From Lacticaseibacillus baoqingensis (GTDB taxonomy: Bacteria > Bacillota > Bacilli > Lactobacillales > Lactobacillaceae), in NCBI RefSeq assembly GCF_003946165.1, contig NZ_RHOI01000011.1, positions 18,150-82,149 on the forward strand: DNA of 64,000 nucleotides, read 5' to 3'. A program made the position numbers and the translations under genes. This document shows, piece after piece, positions 23,922 through 32,368 of this stretch (position 1 is the first letter of the stretch; every line of letters starts with the position of its first letter). Under the pieces are notes generated by a model. The model did not search any database. It worked only from the letters and a program-made list of their open reading frames with translations, and had not been told where the DNA came from.

Positions 23922-24268
23922 ACTATGAAACGAAACAAAACGTGTTCGATGACGCGGCCTTTAATATTAAGACGTCTGCTCCAGATGGTCAAAAATTTGC
24001 AGATGAACTTAGACAGCGTTATGCCGCCGCCTTGCCAGATGGACTGCCGGTGATTCCGAAAGCGGTGGGCGAATACATCAAGTGGGGGAAAACCTATGGC
24101 ATCGCGATGTACATGATGTTCAGCTTCAAGTTCGTTCGAAGTCAAGAATTTAGAAAGCTCACCGATGAAGTAGAGGATTGGATTATCAGCAACAGCGACG
24201 CTTTCGCGATTGCATGGTTGCTATGTGCCTGGCGCGTCGAGGAAACAGGCGAGGTGGTGCGGCTATGA
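23918..24268 (+). CDS. DUF1642-family paralogue 3 (116 aa)
   Basis: It begins MNYETKQNVFDDAAF at ATG 23918, overlapping the ancestral stop of paralogue 2 (ATGA). It contains AALPDGLPVIPKAVGEYI and ends VEDWIISNSDAFAIAWLLCAW followed by RVEETGEVVRL. The middle section differs most from its paralogues. The longer frame beginning at 23,831 lies in the tail of paralogue 2 and is not a real start. Function unknown. Confidence 0.75.
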   Translation: MNYETKQNVFDDAAFNIKTSAPDGQKFADELRQRYAAALPDGLPVIPKAVGEYIKWGKTYGIAMYMMFSFKFVRSQEFRKLTDEVEDWIISNSDAFAIAWLLCAWRVEETGEVVRL

Positions 24269-24522
24269 GTAAGAAAATTGACCTAAAAATTATGCCTGAA
24301 TACTTTGACCCCGTAGCTCGTAGGGTTAAGACATTTGAGATTCGTAAAAATGATCGTGACTATCAGGTCGGGGACGTATTGCGGTTACGGGAGTTTGATG
24401 GCGTCAGCTACACCGGTCGGCTGGTGCGCGTGATCGTCACGTACATTACTGACTATGCACAACGCGATGGGTACGTGGTGATGAGTATTAGACGTAAGGA
24501 GACACGAGATGAGACAAATTAA
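24265..24522 (+). CDS. DUF3850/ASCH-like phage protein (85 aa)
   Basis: The small beta-barrel pattern of the DUF3850 branch of the ASCH superfamily is clear: LKIMPEYFDPVARRVKTFEI, then RKNDRDYQVGDVLRLREFD and a final strand GYVVMSI. The ASCH fold is expected to bind RNA or modified nucleotides. Start ATG 24265 overlaps the preceding stop as ATGA. It overlaps the YopX-like gene by 14 bases. Confidence 0.85.
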   Translation: MSKKIDLKIMPEYFDPVARRVKTFEIRKNDRDYQVGDVLRLREFDGVSYTGRLVRVIVTYITDYAQRDGYVVMSIRRKETRDETN

Positions 24523-24889
24523 GTTTCGAGCGATGCTATCGGACAAGTATTATGCTCACCCACGCATGGTGCCGTGGGACGAACTCTTGGAGAGATTTGA
24601 TGCTTTGCACATCTTCGATGAATATTGTATGACGCTCATGCAGTTTACCGGCTTACTCGACAAGAATGGGCGGGAAATCTATGAAGGCGATATCGTGAAG
24701 CTGCACCAAGTGGTTTTATCACCGGACGATAAGATTGGTTGGGTTGAATACACAGCCCAGTATGGATACTCAATTCGGTTCGGCAAGCGTCGTTGCAGGC
24801 AGAGCGACTGGGCGACTGATGAAGGCGCAAATTACGAGGTCGTCGGCAATATCTTTGAAAATCCGGAGTTGCTGGAGGCGTATAAATGA
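24509..24889 (+). CDS. YopX family phage protein (126 aa)
   Basis: A 126-residue protein with the YopX pattern: MRQIKFRAM at the start, LMQFTGLLDKNGREIYEGDI in the middle, and YEVVGNIFENPELL at the end. YopX proteins are common in temperate phages of Firmicutes. They have a small beta-barrel-like fold, and their function is not established. The stop overlaps the following start as ATGA. Confidence 0.92.
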   Translation: MRQIKFRAMLSDKYYAHPRMVPWDELLERFDALHIFDEYCMTLMQFTGLLDKNGREIYEGDIVKLHQVVLSPDDKIGWVEYTAQYGYSIRFGKRRCRQSDWATDEGANYEVVGNIFENPELLEAYK

Positions 24890-25053
24890 GCTGGCAAGCG
24901 GTAGTGTTGATTACTTTCGGCGGTATTGTTGTTTTGGGTGTAATTGCGATTATTGCGGTATGGGCGATGTGGTCTAAAGCTTCCGACACAATCAAGCACG
25001 AGATGAAGGATGACGACGATGGCAATGAGACGAAAGATGGAAGGAATGTCTAA
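24886..25053 (+). CDS. Small membrane protein (55 aa)
   Basis: A single strongly hydrophobic segment (VVLITFGGIVVLGVIAIIAV) fills residues 6-25, followed by an acidic cytosolic tail with DDDDG. The ATG overlaps the YopX stop. It is probably a one-span inner-membrane protein of unknown role, possibly host-directed. It ends two bases before the SSB start. Confidence 0.65.
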   Translation: MSWQAVVLITFGGIVVLGVIAIIAVWAMWSKASDTIKHEMKDDDDGNETKDGRNV

Positions 25054-25055
25054 AG

Positions 25056-25559
25056 ATGATTAATAGCGTATCACTGACGGGTCGCTTGACCAGAGACATA
25101 GAACTCAAGTACACGCAAAGCGGCACCGCGGTAGGATCATTCACAATTGCCGTTGATCGCCAATTCACTAACGCTCAAGGGCAGCGCGAAACTGACTTCG
25201 TGAACTGTGTGATCTGGCGCAAGAGTGCGGAGAATTTTAGCAACTTTACGCGTAAGGGGTCGATGATCGGCGTGATGGGTCACTTACAAGTCCGCAACTA
25301 CGAAAACAAGCAAGGCCAGCGCGTATACGTTACCGAGGTGGTGGTCGATAACTTCGCGTTGCTGGAGAGTAAGGCGGATACACAAGCGCACGCCGCAGAG
25401 GGCACACAAGCGCCTACACAGGCGGTGCAAAACTACGGCGGACAATCTACGGTGCAAAGCACCAACACGCCACAGAGCCCGCAGACAGCGCCCACAACCG
25501 ACCAGTTCGCTGGTAATGGCGAGGCAATCGACATCAGCGATGATGATCTACCGTTCTAA
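25056..25559 (+). CDS. ssb: Phage single-stranded DNA-binding protein
   Basis: A 167-residue SSB with the complete OB fold (INSVSLTGRLTRDIELKYTQ ... TDFVNCVIWRKSAENF ... VYVTEVVVDNFALLES), a Gln/Thr-rich flexible linker, and the acidic tip DDDLPF that binds partner proteins. It would coat single-stranded DNA during phage replication and recombination. It is encoded downstream of the replication genes, just before the late regulator. Confidence 0.95.
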   Translation: MINSVSLTGRLTRDIELKYTQSGTAVGSFTIAVDRQFTNAQGQRETDFVNCVIWRKSAENFSNFTRKGSMIGVMGHLQVRNYENKQGQRVYVTEVVVDNFALLESKADTQAHAAEGTQAPTQAVQNYGGQSTVQSTNTPQSPQTAPTTDQFAGNGEAIDISDDDLPF

Positions 25560-25638
25560 GTATAAAAAAAGCGCACCATTGCTGGTCCGCCCGTACTTGC
25601 TTCTGACAAAATCAAGTATAGCACAGGGGGCGCTAATC

Positions 25639-26091
25639 GTGGGGCGGATTGTACAAAGCTATTTTCGGCGGTTGGACCGTGAGGCGACTGCTAAGAACGC
25701 AGAACTAGTACTGGGCGATTATCGGCATCGGCATCAGAAAGCACGTCGAACAGAAGTCGCGGGGCTCAAGTCCCCGAGCATGGATGGTATGCCGCGCACA
25801 GAATCAATTGAAAACTTGGTAGAAGGCAAGATTATAAACCATCTAAGCGATCAAGAATTCGCAACCAAAGTCATTTTGGCAATCGAATGTATTGATGATG
25901 ATGAACAGCGCCACTTATTGAAACTGCTATATATTGGCGCGCCGTTGTCCGTTGAGGCAATCCAAGTACGGTTAAGCATGAGTGCGAAAACCTATTATCG
26001 CGTAAAGGAAGACGCACTTAATGCCTTTGCTGAGGTTTGGCCACCGGCACCAAGCGAGTTACTGGTTTATTTGACACAAAATGGGCATTAA
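25639..26091 (+). CDS. ArpU-family late transcriptional regulator
   Basis: About 150 residues, starting at GTG 25639 behind an agggggcg site; an ATG far upstream at 25516 lies inside ssb and is not credible. The C-terminal part, LSVEAIQVRLSMSAKTYYRV and KEDALNAFAEVWP, is the sigma-70-region-4-like helix-turn-helix of the ArpU/RinA-type regulators that activate phage late genes. It is the last gene before the packaging module, where such activators normally sit. Confidence 0.8.
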   Translation: MGRIVQSYFRRLDREATAKNAELVLGDYRHRHQKARRTEVAGLKSPSMDGMPRTESIENLVEGKIINHLSDQEFATKVILAIECIDDDEQRHLLKLLYIGAPLSVEAIQVRLSMSAKTYYRVKEDALNAFAEVWPPAPSELLVYLTQNGH

Positions 26092-26191
26092 TCGGCACAA
26101 AAACGCCATTCATTGGGCATTTAAACCGGTTTATTATGTTATTGTGCCAATCAACGAGAACGGCAGATGCGAAGTGGTTGAGGAAACTTGA
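26081..26191 (+). CDS. Possible 36-aa ORF overlapping the end of the late regulator gene
   Basis: ATG 26081 opens a 36-codon frame that overlaps the regulator stop by 11 bases. The product ends PVYYVIVPINENGRC then EVVEET, which looks protein-like. No ribosome binding site is evident, so translation would depend on coupling. It may equally be the remnant of a longer gene. Confidence 0.3.
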   Translation: MGINRHKNAIHWAFKPVYYVIVPINENGRCEVVEET

Positions 26192-26440
26192 TTGCCTTCC
26201 AACGGTCGGCAGTTGGCGACAAGCTGCTACCGATCATAGCGCGAGCACGCGGCGCTTGCTACATCAAAACTATTAAGTTAGAAGGTGCAGCCTCCTCTTG
26301 ATTTCTCATAGCGTGCAAAGAGTTTTATTCTAACGTGGCTCGGAAAACCCCGTTAGCCAATTTAATATTGCGGTGTGACACCATCGCTAGGCCGTCTTAG
26401 GTGAGGCGGCTATTTATTTGTATTCAAATGGGGCGATCCC
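26192..26440 (+). other. Non-coding stretch before terminase with hairpins (late control or packaging region)
   Basis: No credible gene is seen. A GC-rich hairpin (GCCGTCT with AGGCGGC, about 26,394-26,414) is followed by tatttatttg and could be a terminator. A short palindrome, ggtgtgacacc, lies just upstream at about 26,374. The late promoter, the ArpU target and possibly a cos or pac element are expected here, but none could be assigned. Confidence 0.4.
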
Positions 26441-26446
26441 GTGAAG

Positions 26447-26614
26447 ATGATAAAAACTAGCTGCGGATATATGACCGCCCAAGAGTGGGCGATGATCTGT
26501 CGTGTTAGTAAACAAGAAGAACATCAAAAGAAAAAGGTCGAAAAGAATTCTGATCGGCATGGAGGTGTGGTGATATGTGATGAAACTAAGCAAACGGCAG
26601 AAAGCATTCGCTGA
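26447..26614 (+). CDS. Small phage protein preceding the small terminase (55 aa)
   Basis: ATG 26447 (or GTG 26441) opens a 55-codon frame whose last 35 bases overlap the terminase small subunit gene. The product begins MIKTSCGYMTAQEWAMICRV and has a charged lysine-rich middle. A small gene of this kind commonly precedes terS in lactobacillus phages. The ribosome binding site is weak, so translation is not certain. Confidence 0.45.
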   Translation: MIKTSCGYMTAQEWAMICRVSKQEEHQKKKVEKNSDRHGGVVICDETKQTAESIR

Positions 26615-27146
26615 TGCCTATCTAACCAACGGAGGCAACGCTACAGAGGCTGCGAGAGCCGCTGGATATTCGCCGCACAACATTGGGGCTAACGCAGCGA
26701 AAACCCTAAAAAACCCTAAAATTCAAGCCTACATGAAACGGCGACTGCAACCGATTGAACGCAAGGCTGATCTCGATGTTGATAAGGCAATTATCCACTT
26801 GCTTGATATTGGCATGGGTCGTGAGATTACTGCCAGAAGCTCGACATACGATAACATTAAAAAGATGATGCTAGAAGACACGACAATGAAATATGCGCCA
26901 GGACCTAAACAGCAGGTTGAAGCACTTGAATTGTATTTGAAGTATAAGGGTATGCTCAGGAACTCAAGCAAGGAACTAGAAGATCAGCAGATTGCCAAAA
27001 CTAAGGCAGATGTTCGCAAGTCCAAAGCTGAGGCTGACATCATGGAAGCCAAGGCTAAACGCGAAAATAACGGAGATGGCACAGATGCTGTTAACGTTAA
27101 CATTGTCATGCCAAACAGCAAAGAGGAGCAGAAAGATAATGAGTGA
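26580..27146 (+). CDS. terS: Terminase small subunit
   Basis: A 188-residue terminase_2-type small subunit. Its N-terminal helix-turn-helix, LSKRQKAFADAYLTNGGNAT followed by EAARAAGYS, is the classic DNA-recognition domain of these proteins. The middle (QQVEALELYLKYKGM) is the oligomerisation helix, and the C-terminal region is a charged helix. GTG 26577 is directly before ATG 26580 and could also serve as start. It recognises the packaging site and forms a ring with the large subunit. Confidence 0.92.
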   Translation: MKLSKRQKAFADAYLTNGGNATEAARAAGYSPHNIGANAAKTLKNPKIQAYMKRRLQPIERKADLDVDKAIIHLLDIGMGREITARSSTYDNIKKMMLEDTTMKYAPGPKQQVEALELYLKYKGMLRNSSKELEDQQIAKTKADVRKSKAEADIMEAKAKRENNGDGTDAVNVNIVMPNSKEEQKDNE

Positions 27147-28434
27147 CATTACAATCGATATACCTAGAATCGTTTCGCCTGCTTATTATCCGATGTTCAC
27201 TAGCCATGCACGCTATCTCTCATACAAAGGCAGTCGTGGATCTGGCAAGTCTGTGGCAGCTGCTCGTAAGGTGATTGTAGATATTCTTTCTCATTCTTAC
27301 GTCAACTGGCTGGTCATACGACAATATTTCGGGACACACAAAGATTCTACATTCGCAGCTTTAAAAAAAGCCGCAAGCGATCTTGGAGTATATGATCTTT
27401 TTAAATTCACGGTGTCACCGCTTGAGGTAACATATAAGCCTACTGGTCAAAAGATATTTTTTAGAGGAATGGACGATGCACTCAAGATAACTTCAATCAC
27501 GACTGATGTTGGTGTGATTTGTCGTGAATGGATCGAAGAGGCTTTTGAGTTAAAGTCAAAATCGGCTTTTGAAACTGTTGAAGAGTCCTTGCGTGGAATT
27601 CTTCCTGATCCTCAAGGGTTCTATCAGACCGTGATCACATTCAACCCGTGGAGCGACAGAAGTTGGCTTAAGAGTGAGTTCTTCGATGAAGATACGCGGA
27701 GACCCCACACGCACAGTTTCACTACCACATACACGGACAATCCGTGGTTAAATGATGATTACATCGCAAGCTTGAAAGATATGATCAAGCGCAATCCTAA
27801 TCGTGCTCGTGTTGCCGTGTATGGCGACTGGGGTATTGCAGAAGGGCTTGTGTTCGATGGACTGTTTGAACAGCGTGACTTCAATTGGGACGACATAGCC
27901 GCACTACCAAAGAGTGTTGGCCTTGACTTTGGGTTCAAGCATGATCCAACAGCGGGTGAATTCATTGCTGTGGATAAGCAGAACCGTGTTGTATATATCT
28001 ACGATGAGTTCTACAAACAGGGAATGCTGACGCAGCAGATTGCTGAGGCTATTGGGCAGCACAAAGGCTACGGATTGCAGATAACGGCTGACAGTGCCGA
28101 GCAGAGGCTAATATCAGAGCTGTCAGGTGTATATGGCGTGCCAAACATCATAGGCGCTGGCAAAGGCAAAGATAGCGTATCACAAGGCATTCAGTACATG
28201 CAGTCTTATCATTTTGTGGTTCATCCGCGTGTTAAAGGACTGCTGGAAGAATTCAATACCTACGTTTATTCAAAAGACAAATTCGACAACTGGACTAACA
28301 CGCCAGTCGATGCGAATAACCACGCGATTGACGCCCTCCGCTATGCCCTTGAGCCGTTCATGTTCAGAACAGCAGGACATTACATGAGCAACCAAGAACG
28401 TATTCAGACAATCAAAAATCTAGGACTGAGGTGA
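27139..28434 (+). CDS. terL: Terminase large subunit (PBSX/SPP1 family)
   Basis: A 431-residue packaging motor. Walker A is SYKGSRGSGKSVAAAR near residue 28, the Walker B region lies around GVICREWIEEAFEL, and the nuclease domain has VGLDFGFKHDP and the acidic KDKFDNW...NHAIDALRYAL end. This is typical of the Terminase_6/PBSX family. Start ATG 27139 overlaps terS by eight bases; the frame is open further upstream inside terS. Together with the small subunit it cuts and pumps DNA, and relatives mostly use headful packaging. Confidence 0.93.
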   Translation: MSDITIDIPRIVSPAYYPMFTSHARYLSYKGSRGSGKSVAAARKVIVDILSHSYVNWLVIRQYFGTHKDSTFAALKKAASDLGVYDLFKFTVSPLEVTYKPTGQKIFFRGMDDALKITSITTDVGVICREWIEEAFELKSKSAFETVEESLRGILPDPQGFYQTVITFNPWSDRSWLKSEFFDEDTRRPHTHSFTTTYTDNPWLNDDYIASLKDMIKRNPNRARVAVYGDWGIAEGLVFDGLFEQRDFNWDDIAALPKSVGLDFGFKHDPTAGEFIAVDKQNRVVYIYDEFYKQGMLTQQIAEAIGQHKGYGLQITADSAEQRLISELSGVYGVPNIIGAGKGKDSVSQGIQYMQSYHFVVHPRVKGLLEEFNTYVYSKDKFDNWTNTPVDANNHAIDALRYALEPFMFRTAGHYMSNQERIQTIKNLGLR

Positions 28435-28435
28435 C

Positions 28436-29956
28436 ATGATGGATCAATTTGAAGAATCAAACTTACTGTATCAAGAAGACATTACGAACCTCACTCCGGA
28501 TCGGATTATGAAGTTCATTTTCCACCACCATGAATATCAGTTGCCACGGCTGAAAAAGCTTGACCGATATTACAAGGGCCAGAATGAGGGTATTCTACAG
28601 CCACAGTCACGGCGCATTGAATCTGGCAAGTCAGACCATCGAGCCGTTCATTCATTCGGCAAGTACATTGCTGATTTCCAAACCGCGTATTCCGTTGGTA
28701 ATCCGGTTAATATAAAGCTTGACGATGATGATAAGCGGCTTGATCAGATTACACGAGTGAACGATCTGGACGCACTGAACTATGATCTGTTCCTCGATAT
28801 GACGCGCTATGGACGTGCATACGAGTATGTTTACTACGGCAGTGACTCAATCGAGCATTGCGTACGTTTAGATCCGCTTGACACGTTCGTCATCTACTCG
28901 CTTGATGTTGATCCGCAACCAATCATGGCTGTTCGCTATCATTCGGTAGAGTTAGTTGACGAGAACAACAAGACAATCATCGACATCATCCCTGAAACGT
29001 GGACAGCAACGGAGCATGACGTGTACAAGCCGACTACGGTTGGCGGAGCAATGTATTTAGACCACAGCGACATTATCCGTGTATTCCCCGTTGTTGAGTA
29101 TGACAACAACCGGTTCCGCACTGGTGACTTCGAACACGTAATCTCACTGATTGACCTTTACGATTCAGCACAGTCTGACACTGCTAATTACATGACCGAC
29201 CTGAATGACGCGCTGCTGGTCATTAGTGGTGATATTGATGCGCTATTCAACGGCAGTACGCTTATGAGCGGTGTCGACCCTAACGACCCTGACGCGATGA
29301 AAAAGCTCGCACAAGACAAACTAGAGCTTATCAAGGAACAGAAAGACGCCAACATGCTGCTGCTTAAATCTCGAATGACAGCAACCGGTCAACAGACTAG
29401 CGTTGACGCAAAATATATCAACAAAGAGTATGACGTTAGTGGCACTGAGGCATATAAGAAACGTGTAGCGGAGGACATTCACAAGTTCAGCCACACACCA
29501 GACCTGACCGACAGCAACTTTGCAGCCAATGTGTCCGGCGTTGCCATGAAGTACAAGCTGCTTGGCACTGTCGAGTTAGCGGCAATCAAGCGGAGAATGT
29601 TTGAGAAGTCGTTGTATCAGCGCTATTCAATTATTGCGGATCTTGATAGCAGTGTGTCAGGCGGCATGAAGACAGACCCTAATACGATTAAATTCACTTT
29701 CCGCGACAACTTGCCAACAGACGACATTACGCAGATTCAAGCACTTGTTGCTGCTGGTGCGACACTGCCACAAGAGTATCTATACAGATTTGCGCCAGGC
29801 GTTACTAATCCACAAGAAATCACGGACATGATTGCCAAGCAACGAACAGACAGCGATTATAGCGAGGATTTGACGAACAATGACGAAGACACCGAAGGAA
29901 CGGATCAAGGCGTTCGCGGACAAGCAGGACAAGCAACACCGCCAGATAGCAAGTGA
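28436..29956 (+). CDS. Portal protein (SPP1 gp6 family)
   Basis: A 506-residue portal with the SPP1-type start (PRLKKLDRYYKGQNEGI), NPVNIKLDDDDKRL, and the crown-side charged C-terminus ending EDTEGTDQGVRG. Length is normal for the family. It forms the dodecameric channel at the capsid vertex through which the terminase pumps DNA. It starts two bases after the terminase stop, and its last 77 bases overlap the minor head protein gene. Confidence 0.93.
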   Translation: MMDQFEESNLLYQEDITNLTPDRIMKFIFHHHEYQLPRLKKLDRYYKGQNEGILQPQSRRIESGKSDHRAVHSFGKYIADFQTAYSVGNPVNIKLDDDDKRLDQITRVNDLDALNYDLFLDMTRYGRAYEYVYYGSDSIEHCVRLDPLDTFVIYSLDVDPQPIMAVRYHSVELVDENNKTIIDIIPETWTATEHDVYKPTTVGGAMYLDHSDIIRVFPVVEYDNNRFRTGDFEHVISLIDLYDSAQSDTANYMTDLNDALLVISGDIDALFNGSTLMSGVDPNDPDAMKKLAQDKLELIKEQKDANMLLLKSRMTATGQQTSVDAKYINKEYDVSGTEAYKKRVAEDIHKFSHTPDLTDSNFAANVSGVAMKYKLLGTVELAAIKRRMFEKSLYQRYSIIADLDSSVSGGMKTDPNTIKFTFRDNLPTDDITQIQALVAAGATLPQEYLYRFAPGVTNPQEITDMIAKQRTDSDYSEDLTNNDEDTEGTDQGVRGQAGQATPPDSK

Positions 29957-30686
29957 TGTTGCCAAGTACACGGCAGCGTTCATGGCGTTTTGGTACGCGT
30001 TCAATGAGAAACACGAAGACTACACACACGCTGATGATTCACGTTACTACGATCCAGAATTGAAAGAACACCTTGATCGAGATGCACAGTCAGCAGGCGT
30101 TAAGCAGAAGTCAGTTGCCAATAACGATGAGTTGCTGTCATATGCCGCCTACGTGTACTCAACATCCGTGGCTATTTCGGTAGTTCGATACATTGGATCA
30201 TCGCTAGGCAGTCTAGTTGAGGGAACGGCCAAGCTTGGATCATCGATATACGGCAAGACAATCAAGCCTGACCTATCCATCGTGGATAAGATGTTTGACG
30301 GTGTGACATGGAGCGACCGTATCTGGTCGAATCAAGACGCTTTGCGCAATGATCTGGTCAAGATGATGAAGAACGCGCTGTTGACACACAGCAATCCAAT
30401 CACGCAAAGCCCAGCACTTCGCAAGAAGTTTGGCGTCATGAAATATCAATCGGATCGCATCATCAGAACCGAGAGTGATCGCGTCATGGCTCATCAAAGC
30501 ATTGTGAATGCGCGTGAGGCTGGCTACAAGAAAGTTACTTGGGTTATCAATTCGGGAGCGTGCGACATCTGCTTACAACATAGCGGAGAGGTTTATACAC
30601 TGAAACAAGCCGATGGAATGATTCCGGCTCACCCCAACTGCCTTTGTTCGTGGGCCGCTTATGATTCAGGCGATGAAGTAGACTAA
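29880..30686 (+). CDS. Minor head protein (SPP1 gp7 / Mu gpF-like)
   Basis: A 268-residue head morphogenesis protein. The C-terminal signature SGACDICLQHSGEVYTLKQA, with HPNCLCSW soon after, is the conserved cysteine/histidine block of Phage_Mu_F proteins. The N-terminal half is helical. In SPP1 the homologue binds the portal and enters the capsid, helping early DNA delivery. ATG 29880 lies well inside the portal gene, an overlap of 77 bases. Confidence 0.9.
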   Translation: MTKTPKERIKAFADKQDKQHRQIASDVAKYTAAFMAFWYAFNEKHEDYTHADDSRYYDPELKEHLDRDAQSAGVKQKSVANNDELLSYAAYVYSTSVAISVVRYIGSSLGSLVEGTAKLGSSIYGKTIKPDLSIVDKMFDGVTWSDRIWSNQDALRNDLVKMMKNALLTHSNPITQSPALRKKFGVMKYQSDRIIRTESDRVMAHQSIVNAREAGYKKVTWVINSGACDICLQHSGEVYTLKQADGMIPAHPNCLCSWAAYDSGDEVD

Positions 30687-30741
30687 TAATTCTGTGACCT
30701 GAGCAAGTCCCTAAACTGCTCAAAAATAATAGCGTGAAGTG

Positions 30742-30800
30742 ATAGACGTGTGATCGTTGCTGGGCTAAAAGGCGTGGCTGGGATCGTTAAGCACGTCTAT
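30742..30800 (+). repeat. Inverted repeat upstream of the scaffold gene
   Basis: atagacgtg (30742-30750) and cacgtctat (30792-30800) form a perfect nine-base inverted repeat with a 41-base loop, in the 143-base non-coding gap between the minor head and scaffold genes. It could be an RNA processing or stability element in the late transcript. Confidence 0.4.
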
Positions 30801-30829
30801 TCGTTTTGGGCTAAACAGGAGGAACCATC

Positions 30830-31369
30830 ATGGCAGAAGAAACACAAACTCAGGAAGAAGTCGAAACAACCGAAACGACTACTCAGGCACCGACCACGTA
30901 CACGCAGGCCCAGCTGGATAGTGAGGCCGATAAGCGTGCAGCTAAGGCTCTTGAAACAGCTAAGGCCAAATGGCAAGCGGAACAGGCTAAGGCACTTGAG
31001 GACGCAAAGAGCGAAGGTGCTCGGCTGGCTAAGATGTCGGCCGATGAGAAAGCACAAGAACTGGAGAAACAACGTCAAGCGGCATTAGATAAGCGTGAGG
31101 CTGAACTCAATCAGCGTGAATTATCAACAAGCACGAAGTCGCTGTTAGTCGATAAAGGACTGCCAACTAATTTTGCCGGTTCTCTGGTTGCGTTGGGTGA
31201 CGCTGACAAGATTAAGGATGCTGTTGAAAATATTCAAAAGACAATTCAGGAAACGGTCAACAAGCAGGTGGAAGCCAAGTTGCAAACCGACCCACCTAAG
31301 AATGGTGCTTCTGCCATTGATGGTGCTGACGATCCATTCAAGAAAATCATGGCACAATACAAAAAATAG
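30830..31369 (+). CDS. Capsid scaffolding protein (DUF4355 type)
   Basis: A 179-residue, highly charged coiled-coil protein rich in Glu, Lys, Ala and Gln (ALETAKAKWQAEQAKALEDA). The C-terminal basic helix (DDPFKKIMAQYKK) is where scaffolds usually contact the capsid protein. It lies directly before the major capsid gene with an aggagg site. It guides procapsid assembly and is then lost. Confidence 0.9.
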   Translation: MAEETQTQEEVETTETTTQAPTTYTQAQLDSEADKRAAKALETAKAKWQAEQAKALEDAKSEGARLAKMSADEKAQELEKQRQAALDKREAELNQRELSTSTKSLLVDKGLPTNFAGSLVALGDADKIKDAVENIQKTIQETVNKQVEAKLQTDPPKNGASAIDGADDPFKKIMAQYKK

Positions 31370-31382
31370 GAGGTAGCTAATC

Positions 31383-32300
31383 ATGGCTACAGAAAACAAC
31401 AATTTACCAGTACGTCTCTATCAGAAACAGTTTATCGGTTTGATTCAAACCGTGTTCGGCGTGCAAAGCACATTCACCCCAACATTCGGTGCACTGCAAG
31501 CACTCGATGGCATTCAAAACAACGCGATTGCGTTCAGCGTCAAGGCAAATGACGTTCCGGTCGCCGTGGGTACTTACAACACTGACCCTAATGTTGCGTT
31601 TGGCACTGGCACCAGCAACTCTAACCGCTTCGGGCCAATGAAAGAGATCGTATACAGTGACATTGATGTACCGTACGACTTCAACTGGAGCTTCAACGAA
31701 GGCATCGATCAGTTCACCGTCAATACCGACTTGAACTCTGCTGTTGCCGACCGCCTTAATTTACAAGCACAAGCCAAGACCCGCCTGTTCAACAGCAAGC
31801 TCGGAGCATATCTTGTCGCAAGCGCAGCGGCTGACCTTGGTGCGGTTACTGATGTTAACAAGGTGTTCGAGGAAGCCTCCGAACGCTATACGGATCTCGA
31901 AGTCGTTGTTCCGGTTCGCGCATACGTTACTGCCGAAGTATACAACGCAATCATCGATCATCAGTTGGTAACCAGCTACAAAGGATCTGCTGTGAACATT
32001 GATGAAAACGGCATTGTTCGTTTCCGCGACATCGTTGTTACCAAGACGCCTACCCGTTACATGGCTGGTAAGGCCATCATCTTCTCGCCTGACAACATTG
32101 GCCGTGCGTTCACGGGTATCAATGTTGTTCGGACGATTCAATCCGAAAACTTTGCAGGTGTTGCCCTTCAGGGTGCCGGCAAAGCTGGCCAGTGGATCAG
32201 CGATGATAACCGTCAAGCCATCTTCACTGCTGGGACGTCTGCAACTACCACAACTTCGACTGTGGCGCCGACCACTACGACTACCACCTCACACGCTTAA
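31383..32300 (+). CDS. Major capsid protein with a Thr-rich C-terminal tail
   Basis: A 305-residue capsid protein following the scaffold gene. The body (RLYQKQFIGLIQTVFGVQST ... VDYDFNWSF-like P-domain region, ... VVPVRAYVTAEVYNAIIDHQ) fits the phage capsid family of SPP1-like lactobacillus phages. The last 25 or so residues break from the fold and become almost all Thr, Ser and Ala, ending TTTTTTSHA. The same ending occurs on the major tail protein. The tail is probably exposed and could be O-glycosylated by the product of the next gene. Confidence 0.9.
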   Translation: MATENNNLPVRLYQKQFIGLIQTVFGVQSTFTPTFGALQALDGIQNNAIAFSVKANDVPVAVGTYNTDPNVAFGTGTSNSNRFGPMKEIVYSDIDVPYDFNWSFNEGIDQFTVNTDLNSAVADRLNLQAQAKTRLFNSKLGAYLVASAAADLGAVTDVNKVFEEASERYTDLEVVVPVRAYVTAEVYNAIIDHQLVTSYKGSAVNIDENGIVRFRDIVVTKTPTRYMAGKAIIFSPDNIGRAFTGINVVRTIQSENFAGVALQGAGKAGQWISDDNRQAIFTAGTSATTTTSTVAPTTTTTTSHA

Positions 32301-32368
32301 TTAATTGATCTAAGTCGCCTATCGAAATAGGACAGTACGGGAAACCGGGCGGCTGATTGGAGGACAGA

